Of a DNA stretch of 64,000 nucleotides, positions 34,098-44,204 are shown one piece after another (the first letter of the stretch is position 1; every line of letters starts with the position of its first letter). Location of the stretch: contig CAVOSJ010000001.1 of the NCBI GenBank assembly GCA_963698885.1, positions 1 through 64,000 on the forward strand, read 5' to 3'. The position numbers were made by a program, and so were the translations under genes. A model generated the notes under the pieces. It saw only the letters and a list, made by a program, of their open reading frames with translations. It ran no database searches and had not been told where the DNA came from. This DNA comes from JBARKJ01 sp963698885 (GTDB taxonomy: Bacteria > Nitrospirota > JACRHJ01).

Positions 34098-34205
34098 TTA
34101 GCTTCCCGGCCTTTTCCCAAAGTTTTTTAACATAAGCTTGGGCTTCGAATGAGACTTTTCGCTTATCCTTGTCCCGAAGTCTCCTGCGAGTATCACTACC
34201 TTCAT
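34098..34205 (-). pseudogene. rfbF: Remnant of glucose-1-phosphate cytidylyltransferase (rfbF-like)
   Basis: Thirty-five codons from ATG 34205 read MKVVILAGDFGTRISEKS, then HSKPKLM and a short tail to a stop at 34098. The nucleotidyltransferase signature GGFGTRxSE is present with the second Gly changed to Asp; more than 200 residues of the enzyme are missing. It abuts the transketolase ATG. It suggests that the locus once began with a CDP-glucose pathway gene. Confidence 0.7.
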
Positions 34206-34285
34206 GATTGCCTCACGCCCGGAAAGGGGATAAAGACTCTAACACATCTTATATTAAACACTTTTCAAGCCTTAAAATCAATTAG

Positions 34286-34530
34286 TTATTGACGCATAGT
34301 TAAAAAATGCAGCGTAATGGAAAAGGCGCTACCAAGCATGAGGAAGGCAGTAAAAGGATAAAAACGGTGATAAAGACGAGAGCGAATTTTTTGACGGCTT
34401 GAGCAAGGCGTAATCTCCGGATCGGACAACTCGGGGGCGTGAAAGTATTGGAATCCTTGATAACATGATTCCCTGCCCCACCTCGGAACGAGTTCAGCGC
34501 CAAATAAGCTGACGTAGATAATCACCTTTT
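34286..34530 (-). pseudogene. Possible gene remnant with a hydrophobic C-terminus
   Basis: Two overlapping minus-strand frames share the segment RLRLAQAVKKFALVFITVF, and joining them gives a membrane-like tail FYPFTAFLMLGSAFSITLHF. This looks like the frameshifted end of a lost membrane-associated gene. No upstream part is found. Otherwise 34206-34641 contains only AT-rich noncoding sequence. Confidence 0.25.
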
Positions 34531-34641
34531 AAAATAAGGAATTATTATTGACCGACACCTTAACTTGATGTAGTCTTATAATGTCAATAATCGGGTTACA
34601 TCAAGCTTTTTGGGTCATCGGGACGTTAAAAGGGGATAAAC

Positions 34642-36694
34642 ATGGAAGCGTATTTTGTATATGCGGTCTTGGCAGTATTCGGCCTTGCGCTGTTATTCCT
34701 GATCTACATGTCCGTTGTCGTTGTCAGCGGCAGGGAACTGGTGGTGCTGGAGAGGAAGTATGTCGGACGGGGCATGCCGCAGGGGCGCGTCGTGGCCATG
34801 GAGGGTGAGGTAGGCATCCAGGCGAAGACCCTGGGGCCGGGCCTTCACATCCTTGTCCCTTTCCTGTACCGCGCGGCGAAGTACCCGTTTACCTCCATCG
34901 GCGAGTTGGAGGTAGGGCTGATGGAGTCAATTGACGGCAACCCCGTACCTCCGGGAAAGATATTCGCCAGGGTAGTCGAGGGGCATAACTCGTTTCAGGA
35001 CGGAGAGGCCTTCCTGGCCCACGGGGGCGAGAAGGGGCCACAAATACAGATGCTGCCGCCTGGTACTTACAGGATCAACCCTGTCCTCTTCAAAATGATA
35101 AAGGGCAACGCGATAATTATAGACAAGGGTAAGGTAGGGCTGGTGACCTCGATGGACGGGCAGCCTATACCGGTGGGCAGGCTGCTCGCCAGGCATGTCG
35201 AGGGACACTCGAAATTCGAGGATGGACAGGCCTTCCTGAACAACCAAGGGCAGAAAGGCCCGCAGATAGACATCCTCCTGCCCGGCACTTATCGCATAAA
35301 TACCGCCCTCTTCAAGGTCGAGGTCTATGATGCCACCATAATACCCGCCAACAAGGTCGGGCTTGTAACCGCCCTTGACGGCGATCCCCTGCCGGAAAGC
35401 GAGTACGTGGCGAAGCCCGTGAAAAACCATAACGATTACCAGGATGCGTCCAGTTTTCTGGCCGAGGGAGGCGAGAGGGGCCCGCAGTTCGACGTGCTCA
35501 GACCAGGCACCTATTACATCAACCCGCTGATGTTCAAAATAGAGCTTGATGACGTGGCAGTGATAGAGCGGGGGCAGGTCGCCGTCTTAGTATCGAACGT
35601 CGGGGCGGAGCCGACCGCGATAGCGGAAACGGCTGAAATACGGGTGGACGACGCGCAGATAAGCGATGAGACTGCAGAGAAGATAGAGACTCGCCTTCGC
35701 AAGGGCTTCGAGCGCTATGTAGTGCCCAAGGGATTTCGGGGCATACAGCAGGAGGTGGCCGGCCCCGGGAGGTACTACCTGAACAGGCGGGCATACATAG
35801 CATACATCCTGGACACCACCAACATCACAATAGACTGGGACAACTCGCAGGAGACCCGGTTCGACCCTCTCAAGGTAATATCTAAAGACGGGTTCCCGAT
35901 AGACGTCTCGGTCAAAGTGGTGGTTAGGGTCCCGCCCAGACCAGGCGCCATACATGGTCTCAAAGATAGGCTCGATTGACAACCTGATACTGCATGTCAT
36001 ACATCCTATGATAGACTCGAGTTTCCGCAACCAGGCATCTTCCACGTCCGCGATGAACTTCATGCAGGACCGCCAGGAGGAACAGCGGAAGGCAGAGGAG
36101 CGTACAAAGCTTGAGCTTGCTAAGTACCACGTGGAGTGCGTGTCCGTGCTTATATGCCAGATAAACCTGCCGCAGGAACTTATGGACACGCAAACCAAGA
36201 AGATAATCGCCGAACAGCAGCGCGCAATGTACGAGGCGGAGCAACAGGCCGAGCAGACGCGCATAGCGACCGAAAAGACCCGGGCCGAGGCCAACCAGCA
36301 GACCGCGCTCGTCACGGCCGAGATAGGCGTCAAGGTGGCCGAGCAGAACAAGCAGATGGCCATAAAGAACGCGGAGGGCGAAGGGGAAAGCATAAGGTTG
36401 AAGGCCCAGGGCGAAGCCGCCGGGATAAAGGCGAAAGGCGAGGCGGAGGCGACCAGGATACTGGCCGTGGGCAAATCCACCGCCGAGGCGTACGAGTTGC
36501 AGAACAAGGCCTTAGGCCAGCAGGCTGTTACTTCCATAGAGATAGCCAAGCAGATTTCAGCAGGCAATATAAAAATAACCCCCGACCTGCTTGTTCAGGG
36601 AGGGGACGGTGTGGGCGGTTTGTTATCGGCATATATGTCTCAGATTATCACCGGCAGACAGCCGGATGCGAAGAGAGATATTGAGGCGCACTAA
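34642..36694 (+). CDS. SPFH/flotillin-like membrane scaffold with three internal repeats, one frameshift
   Basis: ATG 34642 follows AGGGGAT. One membrane helix (about 5-27) is followed by three tandem repeats of about 70 aa (about 85-155, 160-235 and 238-310), each ending GPQ...L-PGTYxINxxLFK. The SPFH core then spans the single shift near 35940 (PFRIRV-type strand to APYMVSKIGSIDNLI). The C-terminal half is a long Ala/Glu/Gln coiled coil (EAEQQAEQTRIATEKTRAEA) and a Gly-rich tail. The total is about 680 aa. SPFH proteins oligomerise on membranes and organise microdomains or proteases. The repeat region between helix and SPFH domain is unusual to me. Confidence 0.75.
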
Positions 36695-36874
36695 TCCCAG
36701 AGGTCTTCCGGTTAAGGGTCAAAAAATTGCACGCTCAAAAGTTGAATTCAGCCAGCTAATTTGGTATACATAAGATAAGCGCTTTATCGAGGGATGGGCT
36801 TTCAGGCAAGCTGAGGAGAGAAGCATTATGGCCGAGAGTTGTACGCCAGGAATACGCCGAGGGCCGGGACGCCT

Positions 36875-38600
36875 ATGCCCAAGCCCGACCTGATACTCCT
36901 TCACCCGCCAAGCGTATTCAACTTCAGGGAAGAGCCGGTTTTCTCCGGCCCGGTAAGCGATGTCATACCCTCATCGTCGGTCTTTGAGATATACCCCATA
37001 GGTTTCCTCACCCTTTCGGAGTACCTTACGCGGCACGGCACCAGCGTCAGGATAATAAACATCGCCCTGAAGATGTTACGGGGCCGGTCGTTCGACCCCG
37101 ATCCCTTTGTCAGGAAGCTCGACGCGCTTGCCTTCGGTATCGACCTGCACTGGCTCCCCCATGTGGACGGCAGCCTGAGCCTGGCCGCGCTCGTCAAGAA
37201 ACACCACCCGGGCAAGCCTGTCATCCTCGGCGGTCTGAGCGCGACCTACTTCCACGAAGAGATAATAAGAGACTACCCGTTTGTGGATTTCGTCGTCTGC
37301 GGGGAATCCACGGAGGAGCCCATGCGGCTGCTCATGGAGGCGATCAAGTCCGGTACCGGCTATCAGGCAGTGCCCAACCTCGTATGGAGAGACGCGGACG
37401 GGCGCATCGTGATCAACGAGCGGGTCCTATTCGCCGCCAAACCTCGACCACGTCCGTTTTGATTATTCGCACCTTATGAGGATGGCAATTAAGTACCGCG
37501 ACCCTTCTGGCTATATGCCGTTCGATAACTGGTCCAACTATCCCGTCACGGCGGTATTTTCGTGCAGGGGTTGCAACCACAACTGCGGTTCCTGCGGCGG
37601 TTCGATCTCCGCATTCCAGAAAGTCTGCATGCGTCCTCGGCCCTGTTTCCGCTCTCCGGAGTTACTTGCCGAAGACATACACCGCATATCGGAATATACC
37701 GAAGCTCCTGTGATGGTGCTGGGAGACCTGCTCCAGGCGGGCAGAGAGTACGGCGAGCGGTTCCTCGACGCCCTCAAAAAGCGCCGCGTCAAGAACGAGA
37801 TCGCCCTGGAGTTTTTCAACCCCCCTCCCGCCGGGTTCCTGGAGAGGGTCGCGGATTCCATTGAGACCTTCAACGTCGAGATATCCCCTGAATCCCACGA
37901 CGTCAACGTCAGGAAGACGTTCGGAAAATGCTACACGAACGACGAGCTTGAAACCCTGATAAAGGAGCTGTTTCATACGGGCTGCAAACGTATAGACCTG
38001 TTCTTCATGGTCGGCCTTCCGCACCAGGACTACCGTTCGGTCATGGAGACCGTGGACTACTGCGGCGAACTTATGGCAAAATACGGTTCCGGCAACAGGC
38101 TCCTGCCGTTTATTGCGCCCCTCGCGCCGTTCATCGACCCTGGCAGCGGCATATTCGAGGACCCCGAGAAGTTCGGCTACCGGTTTTTCTATCGGACCCT
38201 CAAGGAGCATCGGGAAGCCATGCTCATGCCGAGTTGGAAGTACACCTTGAACTACGAGACAAAATGGATGACGCGTGAAGAAATCGTAAAGGCCACGTAT
38301 CACGCAGCGCTTAAACTGCTCGACCTCAAGGAAAAGTACGGGGCCATAGGAAAGAAAAAAGGTGCGGTGGTCAGGAAACATGCCTTGCGGGCGCTCGAAC
38401 TCAACGATAAGATAAACGACCCGGATAACATCGCCGTCGGCATGCGGGACGAGATAGCCAGCCTTAACACGCTCGACTCGCTGTGCTACAAGCACGAGAT
38501 CGACTGGCCCATCAAAGGCTGGCGGATTAACCCGTTCAAGATATTCTGGGTAATTCTGGACGGCTGGCTTAAAAGGAACCCCAAAAACGCAGTCAAATAA
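36875..38600 (+). CDS. B12-binding-domain radical SAM enzyme, one frameshift
   Basis: The start MPKPDLILLHPPSVFNF (36875) opens a cobalamin-binding-like Rossmann domain (about 1-180, PVILGGLSATYFHEEI). A shift near 37445 joins it to the catalytic part: AVFSCRGCNHNCGSCGG contains C-x3-C-x2-C for the SAM cluster, followed by the TIM-barrel segments FNVEISPESHDVNVRKTFGK and RIDLFFMVGLPHQDY. Total about 574 aa. The family (B12-binding domain/radical SAM) includes methylases and C-C bond-forming enzymes. The substrate is unknown, and it stands alone between the SPFH gene and a terminator. Confidence 0.8.
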
Positions 38601-38664
38601 AAAGGGGCAACATAAAAACTTCATCCAAACTAATTCTCACTTCCGACGGTCAGTCGCTATAAGG

Positions 38665-38692
38665 GGTTACGGAGTTTCTGTAACCTTTTTTA
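38665..38692 (+). terminator. Rho-independent terminator after the radical SAM gene
   Basis: GGTTAC, a 9-base loop and GTAACC, followed by TTTTTTATT. The preceding 22 bases (38640-38661) match the end of nifA at 20 of 22 positions. Nothing else is seen in 38601-38844. Confidence 0.7.
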
Positions 38693-38844
38693 TTAAAAAA
38701 ACGTCAGTTATAATTGTGATGGCTCTCATCGGGCTTTGCCAACAATCCGGCGAGATGGCGGCGCTGAATGCCGCAAGACATTTGTGATAAACTTAAATAA
38801 AAATTAAATCATTCCGAAAGCAGCCGGAAAATTTAGGGAAAACC

Positions 38845-39983
38845 GTGCCGGGAATCCTGAAGATCGCATACAAGCTGTTGGTAAACGACAGGGGGAAATT
38901 TGCCGCCTTGCTTGTCGGGATAACTTTTGCGGTTTTCTTGATGGTAATGATGACGTCGATGTTTGCAGGTATTTTGCACAGGTCGTCATCAACCGTAATA
39001 AATATCGGAGCCAAGATATGGGTGATGGACCCGGCGGTAAACAATGCGGTGAGCAGCATTCCGATGCCCGATTATATTCTTGATGCGGTCCGGAGCATTA
39101 AAGGTGTTAAATATGCGGTGCCTTTGTATTCAGGGGGCGGCCTGGTCAAGCTGCATGATGGCACTTATCAGGCAGTAACCGTTGTTGGTCTGGACGACTC
39201 CAGCCTTTTTGGCAGACCTGAGCTTATAGAAGGAAATATCGACGACATATATGCTGAAAATGCATTCGTGGCGATAAAAGACACGGAATTTCCCAAACTC
39301 GAAAACCCCAAACTCGGTACTACATTCGAAATAAACGACAACAGGGGCGTTATCGTCGGTATTGCGAAAGCTCGCGTCAAGCGGCCTGTTCGGGGTCCCT
39401 ACACTTTACACGACATATAATACGTGCCATTCAATACATCCCTTCAATGAGATACACCGTCTCATATGTTCTGGTTGAGCCAAAGAGCGGCAATGATGTG
39501 CAGTACATCAAGCAGCAGGTAAAGTCACTTGGTTATGAGGCCCTGACGGCCGATGAATTTATCCAAAAAATATCCAACTTCTACAAGTATCAGACAGGCG
39601 TAGGCATCAACGTTCTTCTAATGACTATAATAAGCTTTGTGGTAGGCTTATCCATTTCAGGGCAAACTTTTTATACTTTCATACTGGAAAATCTCGAAAG
39701 GTTCGGCGCATTAAAAGCGATAGGGGCAAAAGGAAACGAGCTGGTCTTGATGATATTATTCCAGGCGAGTTTTACCGCCCTCACAGGCTACGGCCTTGGC
39801 GTCGGCCTGGCCTCCCTGATTATAGCCATGGCAAGATTGAGGCTTCCAAGCTACGCCGCCAGAATAACTTACGGTAACCTTGGGCTGGCATTTGTAATGG
39901 TGCTTATCATAGCGGGCATTTCAAGCTATATAGGCGTCAGGAAAGTGCTGAAGATAGAGCCGTTTGACATCTTCCGAGGATAA
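38845..39983 (+). CDS. MacB/DevC-type ABC transporter permease, one frameshift
   Basis: A GTG start at 38845 begins PGILKIAYKLLVNDRGKFAA with the first helix. A periplasmic domain follows (VGLDDSSLFGRPELIEG). A shift near 39385 restores YTTYNRAIQYIPS...MRYTVSYVLVEP and three C-terminal helices (MTIISFVVGLSISGQTFYTF; MILFQASFTALTGYG; VMVLIIAGISSYIGV), ending KIEPFDIFRG. About 379 aa, FtsX/MacB fold. It forms an exporter with the ATPase and adaptor downstream. Confidence 0.82.
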
Positions 39984-39985
39984 TA

Positions 39986-40691
39986 ATGGCAAACCTTGCA
40001 ATCAGGGCGGAAGAACTTGTTAAATGGTTTGGCGAGGGCGAGGCCAAGACTTACGCCGTGAGAGGGGTTAGCTTCGACGCCTACTTCGGCGAAATGCTCT
40101 ATATAGAAGGCCCGTCCGGTAGCGGTAAGACGACATTATTGAGCATGATTTCCGGGATACTCAGGCCGAACTCCGGTGCGGTGCAGGTCGAGGATAAGGA
40201 TATCTGGAACTTAAAAAGCGACCAGATCGCCGAGTTCAGACTCAACAAGGTAGGTTTTGTGTTTCAGGATTATCATCTGTTCCCACGGCTGACCACGGCG
40301 GAGAACGTCGCAATCCCCCTGATCCTTAAAAAGCTCGACTGGGATGAATCCATGAATATGGCCATGCAGTATCTGGAGATAGTGGGGCTGAAGGAGAGGG
40401 CCCACCTGCCTCCGGTAAAATTAAGCGGAGGGGAACAGCAGAGGGTCGCAATAGCCCGCGCGATTGCGAGCCGCCCCGATATATTGATATTTGACGAGCC
40501 GACCGCTTCCCTGGACGGGGACACAGGGAGAAGGATTGTGGATTTCGTGAAAGAAAGAGATACTGAATGAAAACAGGTGCATTTTAATCGTTACCCATGA
40601 CAGCAGGATATTTGAATACGCCGACAGGATAATGAAGATGGAGGACGGCAGGATAATCGGCGTTGAAAAAGGAGGGAACGGTGAGAAATAA
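39986..40691 (+). CDS. ABC exporter ATPase (MacB/LolD/DevA family), one frameshift
   Basis: It starts two bases after the permease. Walker A GPSGSGKTT, Q-loop region VFQDYHLFPRLT, signature LSGGEQQRVAIARAI and Walker B ILIFDEPTASLDG are intact. A shift near 40556 hides the end; in the next frame LIVTHDSRIFEYADRIMKME supplies the H-loop His, and the stop is at 40689. About 234 aa. It powers the adjacent permease. Confidence 0.88.
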
Positions 40692-41766
40692 ATTATTGTT
40701 CTCTCTTGCAGCTATCGGCCTGATAGCGGGCCTGGTGAGCGCTTACGTTTTCGCAATACAAAAAAAGCCCCAGCCGCCGGCATTTAATCCGGCCTCCAAC
40801 CCTTACGGGAAAGGCATATATGCCAACGGCATTATTGAGAGCTACCAGAGCAATGGGGAAAATATCAATATATATCCCGAGGTCTCAGGAGTTATAACGA
40901 GTATTTTGGTCTCGGAAGGAGACGACGTGCATAAGGGACAGCCGTTGCTGATGTTGGACGACTCAATCCAAAGAGCAATCGTCGAGCAGCAGAAATCCCA
41001 GGCGGAGGCCGCGTTATCCCTATTAAAGGAACTGAAGGCTCAGCCAAGAAAAGAAAATTTGGAGATTGCCAGATCGCAGGTCGACTTTGCAAGCGCGAGC
41101 CTCAAGACGGCCCAGGATTCATACGACAAGCAGAGAAAAACTTACGAGCTCTCGCCGGGGGCGGTGAGCAGGGATGTATTGGATACCGCTGAAAACACGA
41201 TGAAAACGGCGAAGGCAAACCTCGAAGTTGCCAGCAGACAGTATGGACTTACTAAATCCGGAGCGTGGATTTACGATATAAAGAATCAAGAGAACCAATA
41301 TATCGCTTTAACAAAGGGATACCAGGCTTCAAATGCCCTGCTTGCCAAGTACACTATAAAAGCGCCTGTGGATGGTAAAGTGCTTTCCATAAATACGGCG
41401 GTAGGCAGCTACGTATCAGGGCAAGGGACATATGAGACATACACGCAGGGGTTTAACCCTCTGCTCGTAATGGGGGGCTCGCAGAAATATTTTGCCGTCA
41501 GATGCTATATTGACGAGATACTGGTGCCCAGAATGCCGCAGGAGCCAAAAATAAATGCGCAAATGTTTATAAGGGGCACCGATATCCACGTTCCGTTGCA
41601 ATATGTGCGGGTCCAGCCGTATGTCTCGCCTAAGATTCAATTGTCAAATCAAAGGACTGAAAGGGTGGACGTCAGGGTATTGCCCGTAATTTTCAGGTTT
41701 GAGAAACCCAAAAACTTCTATATTTATCCGGGCCAGCTGGTGGATGTTTATATTGGAGAAAAATGA
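40681..41766 (+). CDS. HlyD/DevB-type periplasmic adaptor protein
   Basis: I chose GTG 40681 behind GGAGGGAAC. 361 aa: an N-terminal membrane anchor (LLFSLAAIGLIAGLVSAYVF), a lipoyl half (IYPEVSGVITSILVSEGDDV), a coiled-coil hairpin (about 95-220), the second lipoyl half (YTIKAPVDGKVLSINTAVGS) and a beta-barrel end. It connects the ABC exporter to an outer-membrane channel, supporting a diderm envelope. No TolC gene is present here. Confidence 0.9.
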   Translation: MRNKLLFSLAAIGLIAGLVSAYVFAIQKKPQPPAFNPASNPYGKGIYANGIIESYQSNGENINIYPEVSGVITSILVSEGDDVHKGQPLLMLDDSIQRAIVEQQKSQAEAALSLLKELKAQPRKENLEIARSQVDFASASLKTAQDSYDKQRKTYELSPGAVSRDVLDTAENTMKTAKANLEVASRQYGLTKSGAWIYDIKNQENQYIALTKGYQASNALLAKYTIKAPVDGKVLSINTAVGSYVSGQGTYETYTQGFNPLLVMGGSQKYFAVRCYIDEILVPRMPQEPKINAQMFIRGTDIHVPLQYVRVQPYVSPKIQLSNQRTERVDVRVLPVIFRFEKPKNFYIYPGQLVDVYIGEK

Positions 41767-41775
41767 GTTTAATAA

Positions 41776-42585
41776 ATGAAAATCTTGCTTGCAACAGATG
41801 GGTTCAAGTATTCAGAGTGGGCGGCCGGGTTTCTCGCCCGGCTCCAGCTTTCATCTTCCGACAGCATAACGATTTTTCACGCTATAGACTGGATACCTTT
41901 CCAATACGACGAGGATTTTTATTTCGGCACGCTTAAGAATCTAAAAAATAATATCGCGCCGAACGTGCTTAATCCCGCACTTCAAATTTTAAGTTCGACG
42001 CAGGCAATTAAAAGCGTGGCGTTTGATGACGGCCCCCCTGGACAGTGCGTTCCCGAGGCGGCAGACAACTTGGATGCAGACCTGATAGTCATTGGCGCAA
42101 AAGGCGCCGAGCCGTTTATCTTTGGAAGCGTTATGAAGTCTATTACAGCCAATTCCAAAAAGCCCGTCATTGTCGTAAAACGTCCTCCCGATTTAAAATC
42201 GGGCAGTATGAAAATCCTCTATGCTACGGACGGCTCCGAACATTCGCTTGCCACCGCGGATCTGCTGTCGTTGATTCCTTTTGCCGACGATGCGGAAGTA
42301 ACGGTCTTAAATGTAACAGGGACAAATGAAAGCGTTATGGAATCTGAAAGAATAGCTCAGGAGGCAGCGAATCGTTTAGGAAAACGTTTCAAAAATATTC
42401 ATGTGCAATTGAAATCGGGTACGCCGTCCAGCGAAATACTGAAGGCAGCCGAGGAGACGCAAGCGGATTTAATTGCCGTGGGTTGCAGGGGTTTAAGAGG
42501 ATTTAAGAAGATTTTGGGCAGCGTATCAAGCCAAGTGCTTGCAAATTCAAAATGTTCTGTTCTAATCGATAAGACCTGCGGATAA
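41776..42585 (+). CDS. Tandem universal stress protein (two Usp domains)
   Basis: The product is 269 aa, nine bases after the adaptor gene. Domain 1 (about 1-140) has MKILLATDGFKYSEWA and VIGAKGAEPFIFGSVMKSI. Domain 2 (about 147-268) has MKILYATDGSEHSLATADLL and the ATP-binding G-x2-G-x9-G pattern in VGCRGLRGFKKILGSVSSQV. Two-domain Usp proteins usually act as ATP-binding stress factors in the cytoplasm. Confidence 0.92.
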   Translation: MKILLATDGFKYSEWAAGFLARLQLSSSDSITIFHAIDWIPFQYDEDFYFGTLKNLKNNIAPNVLNPALQILSSTQAIKSVAFDDGPPGQCVPEAADNLDADLIVIGAKGAEPFIFGSVMKSITANSKKPVIVVKRPPDLKSGSMKILYATDGSEHSLATADLLSLIPFADDAEVTVLNVTGTNESVMESERIAQEAANRLGKRFKNIHVQLKSGTPSSEILKAAEETQADLIAVGCRGLRGFKKILGSVSSQVLANSKCSVLIDKTCG

Positions 42586-42624
42586 AAAAATCCCTGCTCA
42601 GCGTTCAACCGTTCGCCCTGATAC

Positions 42625-42705
42625 CTAATGCCAGGTCCGCAAGCCGGAGGCAGCGAGCGCGAGAATCACCACGAACAATAGTATAAGCAAGGTATTGTAA
42701 AACAT
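42625..42705 (-). CDS. 26-residue single-helix membrane peptide
   Basis: ATG 42705 is preceded by GAGGTGAGGTC, an excellent ribosome-binding site. The product MFYNTLLILLFVVILALAAS plus GLRTWH is one hydrophobic helix with a short charged tail. It resembles many stress-induced small membrane proteins but I recognise no family. It is the only coding signal in 42586-42949. Confidence 0.55.
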   Translation of the reverse strand: MFYNTLLILLFVVILALAASGLRTWH

Positions 42706-42949
42706 GACCTCACCTCTTAAATTAAAGTATAAACTAAAAACTCACCAGTTGCAAAGGGCTTCAAATCCCTTGCGGCTGCTTTTCCCTGGGTCAATCCCAA
42801 CTTTGGTGAAATCTGATTTTCTGTAACGCATGCAGTTCAATTGCCGTCTGTTAGTTAAGATATTAAAACTATTTTTGGGCCGGACGCAGAGGTTTTATTG
42901 GTATACTGGTTATATATCAGCTCCGTAGCCGAACTATCAGGGAGAGGCC

Positions 42950-44140
42950 ATGAAAAAATTTCTTATTACGATACCCATAGCGCTCCTTTTTCTTAGCATG
43001 GTCTCAGGACATACGGCGTGGGCCGACGACTATATCCCGTTCGCCGCGGACGAGCTTGACGACATGTTAGCCCCTATCGCCCTCTACCCGGACCCGCTTC
43101 TCGCCCAGATGCTGCCGGCCGCGACCTTCGTCGACCAGATCGACGAAGCGGAGCGCTACATAGGTCAGTACGGAAACTCGGCTCAGGTTGACGCCCAGCC
43201 CTGGGACGTGAGCGTCAGGGCCGTGGCCCACTACCCCAGCATCCTTTTAATGATGGACCAGAAATACGACTGGACTGTTTCTTTGGGGCAGGCCTTCGTC
43301 AACCAGCCAGACGACGTGTTCGATTCGATCCAGCGGCTGCGCGCGCAGGCGCTGGCGGAGGGCAACCTGGTCTCCACCCCAGAGCAGCAGGTGATAAACG
43401 AAGATGGGACTATCAGCATCGTCCCGGTGGAGCCCGAGGTAATCTATGTGCCTCAGTACGACCCTATGGAGGTGTACTTCGAACCACCGTCCTACGGGTT
43501 CATTACCTTCGGCATAGGCCTGCCGATAGGAGTCTGGCTGAACCGCGACTGCGACTGGCACGGACACCGCATCCATTACCACGGCTGGCAGGGCGGCGGC
43601 TGGATTGGCCGTTTCCGGCCGCACATACATGACAGGCACAACAGATACATAAACGACAGCTACTCCGTCATAGACGTCAACAGGAAGGTGACGCGGCACG
43701 ATACGGCAGGCTACCGCGAGGGAATACGCCGCGATGCGCAGAAGCGCCGTGAGCTTACCAGCAAGGTTGCTCCCCACGCCGGAGTTGCACCCCCGGTCAA
43801 GACTACGCAGCCCCGTCAGGCCATTACCGGACCCTCCCCACCGGTACGCATTGATAATAGCGACGTGTACCGTGGCCGGGACGTACAGACAAAAAAACCT
43901 GCGTCAGTTTCGGGTTATGGCGGCTATGGCACCAGCGGGGACGCGGCAACTTACCGCGAGCGCGGCAAGACCAGCCGCGAGAACATGCAGCAGTTTAACC
44001 TCCCTGCTCCGAGCCGGCAACCTGCAATTTCAGGCGGCAGTCGCGGTAGCGGCGGTGGCGGTAGTCGAGGCGTCGGTGGCGGCGGTGGCGGTCGCGGGGG
44101 CGGTGGTGGCGGCTTCGGCGGCGGTGGCGGCCGGCGGTAG
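42950..44140 (+). CDS. Exported DUF3300 protein with Gly-rich tail
   Basis: The product is 396 aa. ATG 42950 follows GGGAGAGG and opens a Sec signal peptide ending near WA-DD. DUF3300 spans about 35-250 with LAPIALYPDPLLAQMLPAAT, the SVRAVAHYPSIL and EVIYVPQYDPMEVY motifs. A His-rich segment (WHGHRIHYHGWQGG) and a tail of Gly/Arg/Ser repeats follow. The function is unknown; the family is commonly paired with DUF2950, as here. Confidence 0.88.
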   Translation: MKKFLITIPIALLFLSMVSGHTAWADDYIPFAADELDDMLAPIALYPDPLLAQMLPAATFVDQIDEAERYIGQYGNSAQVDAQPWDVSVRAVAHYPSILLMMDQKYDWTVSLGQAFVNQPDDVFDSIQRLRAQALAEGNLVSTPEQQVINEDGTISIVPVEPEVIYVPQYDPMEVYFEPPSYGFITFGIGLPIGVWLNRDCDWHGHRIHYHGWQGGGWIGRFRPHIHDRHNRYINDSYSVIDVNRKVTRHDTAGYREGIRRDAQKRRELTSKVAPHAGVAPPVKTTQPRQAITGPSPPVRIDNSDVYRGRDVQTKKPASVSGYGGYGTSGDAATYRERGKTSRENMQQFNLPAPSRQPAISGGSRGSGGGGSRGVGGGGGGRGGGGGGFGGGGGRR

Positions 44141-44204
44141 ACAGAACCATGTGCATCAATGGCCGAGCATCCGGCGTGTACCTCATTAAGAAAGGGAAGC
44201 AGGC

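Noticed and set aside
37662..38624. 320-codon minus-strand open frame opposite the radical SAM gene
   Set aside because: No domain is visible; the plus strand carries the Cys cluster and conserved barrel motifs.
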